Shown in pieces: positions 25,601-34,600 of a stretch of DNA of 64,000 bases (position 1 is the stretch's first letter; each line of letters starts with the position of its first letter). Position numbers and translations under genes: made by a program. The stretch lies in the NCBI GenBank assembly GCA_023079485.1, contig CM041083.1:169591400-169655399 (forward strand), read 5' to 3'. Source of the stretch: Archilochus colubris (Eukaryota; Chordata; Aves; Apodiformes; Trochilidae). The notes beneath the pieces are model-generated. The model saw only the letters and a list, made by a program, of their open reading frames with translations, did no database searches and was not told the origin of the DNA.

Positions 25601-28600
25601 TTAGACATCTGGATATCTTCAGACATTCACTGAAAAGTGACCCCATCAGGATCAGAAGCAAGTACATGCTAAAATGCTGTTCTGACATAGGTTGTGAGTT
25701 GGCACCTTGGAACTGTAGAAACATGAAGTGAAAAATCAAGAGACATGTTGAACTAATACTTCAGGAGGGAACACACAGCTCCATCTCTACTGTCTCGGGT
25801 CTAGTGTGTATATTTCAGCTTCCTTTGGGAAGTCTGGGCAGCAGAATAGAAAGGGATATCCAGGTTTTGTGGGACTGGTCAAATCAACTGAAGAACTAGT
25901 TCAGAGTTCTCATGTGAGAACTGTTCAGAGAACTCAGGTGATGGAGGATTTCTGCTTTCTGACCACAGGGCAGTCACTTCTAATCCAATAAGAAGCACAC
26001 AGAAGAAGCAACAAATTGAGTGTGTTAGTGTTGGGCTTATGCTTATAATCTCCCTTTCATTGTAATGACACTTGTGTTCCTATTTGCATATTAATTGCAT
26101 AGCTTCAGAAAGACCAAAAGAGAGTGTTTCTGTCAGAGAGATGCTCCTAGGAAACAGGAAAGTAGGCTCAAGACCGGGAGGACAAGGCAAGTGGTGGACC
26201 CAACTTCTTGGGCTGCTGTTCTCCTTATCAAGTGGTGATGTTGCAGAGGAACAGCACCACCACCAGTTAGAAAGAAAAGTAGCTTGGGCTAATTTCATGA
26301 GGACTGCAGCCTTTCTGCAGGGAAGATGATCTGTGTAAGGCTGTACCCAGCTGCTCAAGCTAGAGCATCTTTGGAAATGTGCAGAAGCAGAATTCTGTAC
26401 CCCTAAGAAAAATGCAGGTTGAGAGGAGGATAGCAGTTGGCCAGTTCAGGGACTTCAAGGTCTGTGCAGTTAACAACTGCATCATTTTAGTACCAGTTTA
26501 GATAATGGGATTAAAATGATGCAGTTAAAAAGCTCAAGTGTGGCTAGAGGCAGATGCTGGTGTGCAGCTCCTAGAATTGAGTTTCGTTTTCATGCTTCTA
26601 GAACTGACATTGAAGTAGGAAGATCAGAGAGGGCAGGTGAATGTGAATGGGGGAGGTGGACATGAGTTTTGCTTCTTTTTGATGTTGTAATTCTTCTGCT
26701 TCTCATCTTTGCAGCAGAAAGCATTGTAATGATTCTTATCTACAAAATCAGCGTCTCTCTGCTGAAGTATTGTGCTTTGATAGTCATGCTACAACTTCCA
26801 CACTGCTGTGGCTTTTCATTTTGGTTTAACATTTAAACACATACTGAGAGGAGAAAGTGAGAGTAGTAAATGCACCAGCAAAGGCATTACAGATTTCACC
26901 GTGGCTGCAAAATAATGTATAAGCAGCACTTCAGGTGTTTTCAAAGCAGGATTTCAAATTCTACAACACCACAGTGATTGAGGGCACAGTGGAACATTGC
27001 TGATTCAGCCAAATAGGAGATGTATTGCATATATGTGGTATTGAGTCTTATGAACAGCAATATGTGAGGCATAAAGACAAATCAAAGGACCACTCAGGTT
27101 TCAAAGATGAGGTATGATTTGCTATCTTCAGCAAAATGTTTCCTTTTACTAAACATCTTCTTCTTGCCTCCATTGTATGAGGTGTTCTGAATAGCAAGTA
27201 GAATATTACCTCTGTTGTTTTGTGGGTTTTTTTGTAAAAATAGAGATGAAGAGAATAACAGGGGAGCAGGGGACAGAACTGATGTCTGAACTATTATAAC
27301 CAAGACTTAGTCATGGTTTACAAAAAGAACAGGCTGCTTAGAGTTTTGAAAACTGATGGTTGGATGTTTCCTCAAGAAGAAAACAGATGTGGATCATTAA
27401 TAGCAAAGCTTTTGTGGTGCCTGATATCTGTTATTTTTGCTGCTCTTGAGTTTGGGTAAAATGGGTTTCATTCATGTTAAAGTTCATCTGCATATTTCTA
27501 AACTCTGGCACCCAGTTCATTTGACCTGGTACTGATGTGGAAGATGCTTAATCCTTCTGCATATCTCATTGGAAGTGAGCATTGATTTTAAAGCCTTTTA
27601 ATCTTGCAACCTTCCCTGTTAGTGATCAAGTGTACGGGGTGGAGGTTTTTATTTACCTCATCATTTGCCCTGTGACAAATGAAATTCAGAACTCAGCTTT
27701 CCTTAGTTCTCAGTATGTATACACACTAGTCCCTATGTAGGACTTGCCTCTTGTTACCTTTTGACCCCAAGTAATTAAATCACTTCATAAACTCCATTGT
27801 TTTATGGGATCCATTCTTAGGGGTCATCGTTCCATTATCCTTAGAGAAATATTCCAAGTGCAAAAAGTAGAAAAAGTTGTAAATGTCCTGTCACCACTAC
27901 CTCAGTAGATTATTCTGTGATCAGACACACCCTCATTCCTGTCCACCTTTATCAGATGTACTGGAGAGAGAAAGTAATTTGATTGTGGCAGCTAAACTGT
28001 GTGTTCACATGATACATTGTGTAAATATGCAGCTGTGCATCCCATATATACAGCTCCCACATATACATACACACAGTTGTAATAGTGCAAACTTGCTGCA
28101 CTACACAGTGTTATGAAGCAAAGGCAACGTCAAAGCAATGACTCTTTCTCATTTTAGGAAGTCCAGCGTGTCATGGGAAGAGCACCACCAAGACCAGAAA
28201 AAGGTAAGTGCTGATTTATGAGCAAGAAATATTTTAGTTCTACTGAACTTGTATTTCTGATGTAATGCAATCTTTTATCTCTAGCTGCAATGGAGGCATT
28301 AGGAATGGATCTGTACAAGAGAAACAAACCTGAGAAGCAGCCTTTTGCCCATCTCATTATTGATGATAAGAATATTCCATCTGGTAAGTTCAGCTTTAAG
28401 TGAACACTTCAATGCTACTGTAAATGTGTTAAACAGTGAAGTGTACAAAAATAGTTCAGAGATACCAGCCACAGACTGGGATTTCAGAACTGGCTTTAGA
28501 TATTAAGAATAAATTAGATGCTTTAAGGGATTTCAGAGGCAGCAGGGGGATAGCTCCCATTTGCCTCAGGTATCTTACAGCAGTATGCTGTGTGCCTGTT

Positions 28601-31600
28601 TCAAATGACCACTTTTCATAATCAGGTTGCTTCATTGTGCTGTCTTTAGGTAGGAAATGAAAATATGGATTGAATGCTGTCCTCTGAAGTTCCCTGTTTT
28701 CTTTTGCTGACTGGGCCAAACTCACACTAGACTTCAGCTATAGGTGGCATACATACACACAGATATACCCATAGTTACAAGGATATGCAAGCACAAAGAT
28801 TTGCCAGAATCCAGATTTTGCAGTTTTGAAGATCTTTCTCTTCCCTTGAGTCTAAGTTTTTTTCTTTTGGTGGTGTTTTCTGTTGTAAATTTCAAGAATG
28901 TTGAATTATGGCCAACAAAACTAATTTTGTGTGCTGAAGTGGGTATGTACTGGGTAACATAGCATTTGTCTTCAGGATGGATGTGGAAGCTGAGAATCTT
29001 GTATGAATACATAACACAACACTCCAGCTGCCCATCAGTGTAAGAACTTGCATAAAGGAAGCACATCTTTCATTTTGAGGTGTTGAAAGCCTAGATCTGC
29101 AGTCCCAATGTCATTATTATAACTTGCCTGCTAATATCCTGCCCTCTGTGGGTACATTGCACTCTCATAACATAGGACTGATTTTATAGCAAGTGTTTCC
29201 TTCTGCTAATGGGATGTCGAACAGGTTTTGTCATATTCCATTCACTATTATGTTGCAGGGCTGGTACAGACTTTTTTCCTTGATGTTCAGACATGCCAGA
29301 GCTTCTCAAGGGTCTGTCTGCATCCACCTAGTCCAGCAGCAGGATGTTAAAAAATCATAACATTGTACTCTGAGCAACAGGGTACAATGTCACTGTTCCT
29401 GTGGGGTTTTATCTGTAAGAGGATGGATGGCATTCTTTTATCTTGCCAGAGCTCTTTTTCTCTGCTTACGGGTATCTTTGGATGGCTTTGGGAATATTCT
29501 TGTTAGGACAATATGGGGGAACAAGACATGAGTCTGCCTTGGAACATTCTCTGGAGGAAAAGATTCATTCCTACAATTTTAAGATATCTTAGTACTGTTT
29601 CCTCTTTTTCCCTGGGGCACTGTCAGTTGAGATTTTTCTCTCTGTTTTTGCAATACAACAATCATAGTTGGTGTGGTAGAAGTAAACTGGAGTTTATTCT
29701 GAAGCTATCAGAGAGATGATCTCAAGATAAGGTGGGGCATTGATCACCACTGACATCTTCCTCTGAAGATGCATACATCTTCATGGTACATATACATTCT
29801 GCAGTGCTTTTGTTCTATTTAAAGACAACCTATCTATACCTTGCTTTTGTTCTATTTAAAGACAAAATGCTTCTGTACACAAGAGGCTTGCTTCTTGCCT
29901 GGAGAGACAGGATTCTTTCTCCCTTCAGGTGCATCAGCACTGCCAAGATCCAGAGCTTTTTAGCAGAGGTTAAACAGCTTGTCAGATGGCAGTCAGAACT
30001 TCTACAAGCTTTCTGATTAGCTCAGGTGCCTCCTGACAAGTGAGATTCTGGCTTTTGACATAGGTCAATGGTAGAAGATGTAGTATCATTGCATCTTGTC
30101 TTAGTATTTTGTCTTTGGAAGGATTTAATTAATTTGCTAATTGTAAAGACAGATCACTTATATCTACAGAAGCAGAGTCTTTTGAGTGTCACACTTTGTG
30201 AAATCCACCTTTTCCTGTGGTGAATTCATTTGCTGTCTACCTGGATGTTGCTGTAAACTATTTTTATCAGGGCTACCAGCTGATAACTTTTATTGTTATT
30301 CATCACTGCATTAACCTTCTTGGGAGTGATGTAGCACATCTGTGGCATTGCTCTTGCTTTCTCTCCACTTTTTATTTCTAATGTCACAGGCTGCAGAAGC
30401 TCTCAGAAATACAGTGTCTGTGACCACAAGCTGCTTTCACAGAATCACAGGAAGTTAGGGGCTGGAAGGGGTCTTGAAAGATCAAGTCCAACCCCTCTGT
30501 CAGAGCAGGGGGTTGTGTAGGAACTCATCCAGGTGGGGTTTGAATGTCTCTAGGGAAGGAGACTCCACAACCTCCCTGGGCAGCCTGTTCCAGTGCTCTG
30601 TCACTCTCTTAGTAAAAAAAAATTCTCCTTGTGTTTATATGGGACCTCCTGTGCTCAAGCTTATATCTGTTGCCTCTTGTCCTATCATTGGGCATAACTG
30701 AGAAGATCCTGGCACCATCCTTCTGGCTCTCTCCCTTTATGTATTTGTAAACATTAATGAAGTCGCCCCTCATTTTCCTCTTTTCTAAGCTGAAGAGACC
30801 CAGCTCCCTCAGCTTTCGCTCATAAGGGAGATGTTCCACTCCTTTACTTATATTGGTAACTCTTCTCTGGACTCTTTCAAGCAGTTCCTGATCCTTCTGG
30901 AACTGAGGGGCCCAGAACTGGACACAATATTCCAGATGTGGCCTCAGCAGGACAGAGTAGAGGAGGAGGAGGAGAACCTCTCTTGACCTGCTAACCACCC
31001 CCTCCTAATGCACCCCAGGTCCCTTTCCCTTTCATTGCTCTCCAGAGTACCCCAGCCTGTACTGGTTCTTGGAGTTGTTCCTACACAGGTGCAAGACTCT
31101 ACACTTGCTCTGGTTGTAGTTCATTAAATTTCCCCCTGCCCAACTCTCCAGCCTGTCTAGGTCCCTCTGTTTGGCAGCACAGCCTTCTGGGGTGTCAGTC
31201 AGTCCTCCCAGCTTTGTGTCATCAGCAAACCTAATAAGAAGATGCTCTGTCCCATCATAAATGACATTGATAAAGATGTTGAACAGGATTGGACCCAGCA
31301 CTGATCCTTGGGGTACTCTGCTGGTCACAGGGCTTCAGCTGGACTCTGAACAATGTGATCACCACTCTTTGAGCTGCTGCTTTGTAGCAGTAGTCAAAAC
31401 TGCTTTGTTTCTCCTTGGAGCAGATCAAGCCCTTACCAACATGATGAACTGAACATACTCCCTCCTGATGTGGCAAAAATGGCTTCTGCCTCTCTTGGGA
31501 GATCATGGCCAGGGTGTCAATCATGAGCTTCATTCATTGTGGGAATTGTAGCAGTGGAGGGGCTGCATCCCTATGGATAGTTGGAACTCTGAACTTAGTG

Positions 31601-34600
31601 GTTCTGAAGCATTTTAGTATCCTGCTCACTGGTTTGAGTCGGTAACCACTTGGCTGGGTGGCCTGGAGGTTAATGATGGGAATAAAAGATGAAGAATTTG
31701 CCTGAAGGTGACCAGGAGGTTTTCTTTCCCATCTTGTTTTCTTTGAATACAAATGAAAATTTCTGTTTTCTTCCCCTGATTCCTTACCCTACATGTCTGA
31801 AATCCTTCTAAATTGTTCTCTGCCATCTGTGAGTCTGGACAGATCTGTTCTTAGTATTTTAAGGTTCTCTACTGTCATCACCCTGAGCCAAAGTAAACAA
31901 TGTCTGGAAAAAAGAAATAAATTAGTTAATCAAACAGGATTTTATTTTTGGTAGGTTGCCACTAGATAGCCTTCATGAAGAGGCACTGAGCAGTGTTTGT
32001 GAGAGGACATTTTCCTTTTACCTGGTCTACAGCAGTATCAAGCCCCAAACTGACTTCTGCAGCTGGAGAGAGTGCGAGGGAGGGGGAAAATAACCCTTCC
32101 CAGATCTTGGTATCCCCACCCATCCCCAGAAGTGGTTTGGCTTGCTGTGTGTATTTTTTAGGTTTGCTGCTTTAGGTTAAAACTGGATGCTTGCTGGTTG
32201 CTTTTTACGAGAGCTCATTATAAATTCTGCCTAAGTTTCAAATGAAAACATTGAATTTTGGTTTACAAATTGATTATAGAAATTAGTCACAGTCTAAAAC
32301 AGAAAATAAGGAACAGAAATAAATGTAAATGTTAAATGTATCAGTTGGTAAGTGAGTTGATACCTTTAGTTGTTTATGGAAGTACTGTATTATTTCCAGC
32401 TATTTCCAGCTACAGGTTTGGCTTAGCTGCCCTTTGCCTCCACAACAGTTTTTCAGACAAACAGTGCTTTGGTCTTTCCCTCAGGCTTTATTTAAGTCTG
32501 AAAGCTACCAGGATGCAAACAGATTACCCATACAGGGCTACTTTCTCCTCTGTTTTGCTCCCATCATCTTCTCACTAATTAATTTTATTGAAACTCATTT
32601 TTATTAGTCTTTGTTCATGCTCACAAATATCCAAGATGTTGTTTTGATTTGTCTTCATTTACCAGAAAACCTGTGTTGTCTTGTGGTGTTTTTTTTAAAT
32701 GCTTTTTGCCAAGGAAACTTATCTTGCTCATTATCTATCTGACCTCTTCTTTATCAACATGACTTACCTTGAGCTGTTTTATTCATGTCTCCTTAGTAAA
32801 TTTTATCAGAGAACACACCACATTACCTTTCTGACTGTCCCATGGCTTGGGTTTTGTTTCAGAGTTTCTGATACATGAACAGCTAATTTGGCACTTCTAA
32901 CACTCCAGTTCTTTCTTCTGCCTGTATTTTGGGATACTGATTGGTGATGTCTCCAAGTTTGAGTGCATTGCTATCAGAAGTGCTGAGATCCTGCTTGCTT
33001 CTTCCATTAAGGGCTGCATGATATAACTCTTACCAATGGATCTTTGCATTGCCTGGGGAATACCTCTTCTGAAGCTCTGAACTGTTCCAAAATGCACATC
33101 TGCCTCAGTTAATAGAATAATAGCATTCTGATAGAGTCTGAAAATTCCAGAAGTTACCTAGGTTAATTCCCTGCTCCATAACAGATGGGTTGATCTGATC
33201 TTCAATCTGTTCTTGGCCCGTCCTGCCACCTGACCAGGGTGAATGATGCATATTCCAAAAAACCAAAACAGTGAACAAACTGCACCAAAAGCTTCTCTCA
33301 GCATCTCAATTACAAGTGACCGTGGAATCTGTTTTCTTTCACTCCCAGCAAGAATTCAGGTTGATGATTCATAAATACGATTCGATGATTTCTTCAGAAT
33401 TGCTACTTGGTTAAGATGCATAACTAAAAACCTTACTTGCCAAGTGAATAAAATTTATCTAGCAACTACCCAGTCTGCCAGCAGTCAGTCCCAGCACATC
33501 AGCATGCTTTCTTTTTCCATCACCTGTTCTGTCTCTCTGATCTGCCCTTCCACTGATCCAAGCAGGGACTGCTTGCCCATCCTCCTCATCTTGAAGGTAG
33601 CCCAGGCTCCCTGGGACAGTGTTTCTGGCAGACTTAACACTGTGCACAGTAAGTTCAACAGCTGTCCCCAGTGTTTTGTGGGTGTATTCTGGTACCCCCA
33701 GCTCAGTGTCTCTTGCAGGTGAATAATTCCAGACTTAAGATCTTGCTTTTGATTCCAAGTAATTGTAGGGTTTTTTTGCACAGAAGATGATTTCTCTGTA
33801 CATTTTTTCTCGTATAATTTCTACCTGGTTGCACTGGGACCATAGGGGAGCAACTATTTATGACCTCCCTTTGACAGCCTGAGCTTTGCTCAAGACTTTG
33901 TGGAAGAATCCTAGGAGCTTTTTATTCTGGACTACTATTAAAGTATTCCTCTCACATGCAGAAGTTACTTGCCCTTGGCAGTTAAGGAAGACTCATCGTT
34001 CTCAAATTCCCCTGTCCCTACTTCCCCTAATATTTTTTTGCACAAAAAAAATTCAGGTAGCATCTTTTAAACTGATCAAATATACCTGGGGCTTTCCCCC
34101 AGCACACTTGTGAGCACTGGTGGTTCTGGAGCATGCTTCAGCTTGGAGAGGAGGGCACTGGACTCTGCCATATGTCCTGGAAATTTTGGTGGGAATAGAT
34201 TGACTTGATTTGATCTTGGGAGAATATGGTACTGAATATTCCAAGTGGGCATTTAGATGCACTGGGAGCCTGAGGTGTGAGGTCTTCTGGTGGACCCACT
34301 GCTGTGGGTGCCTCAGAGGGAGCAAATGGAGTCTTGTGTGCTGAAAACTGCTATTGGTAGGAGGACAAGTTTGCCAGATCTCATCTCTTGTGTTATGTCT
34401 TGTGTTATGCACTGAATAAATAAATGGCAGTGACTTGTGCCTATCAGGAAGGGTCAGGGACTATGTGGCTGTCTCATGCCTATCAGGAAGGGTCAGGGAC
34501 TATGTGGCTGTCTCAGGACAGTGCTGTTTCCTCTGTGGCCATGCCCGTGGGCCTTGGCTGGACCTTCTCCTCCTACTCTGCTCAGTGCTGGTCAAACCAC

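Larger units (their letters stand above)
21676..28157 (+). other. TNFSF11: TNFSF11 intron 2 (6.5 kb)
   Basis: It contains T-rich tracts (about 22051-22064, 22219-22238, 23598-23612, 24377-24390), one faint CR1 tail (about 24400-24530) and a 15-bp perfect inverted repeat (26475-26526). I see no other coding sequence. Confidence 0.9.
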
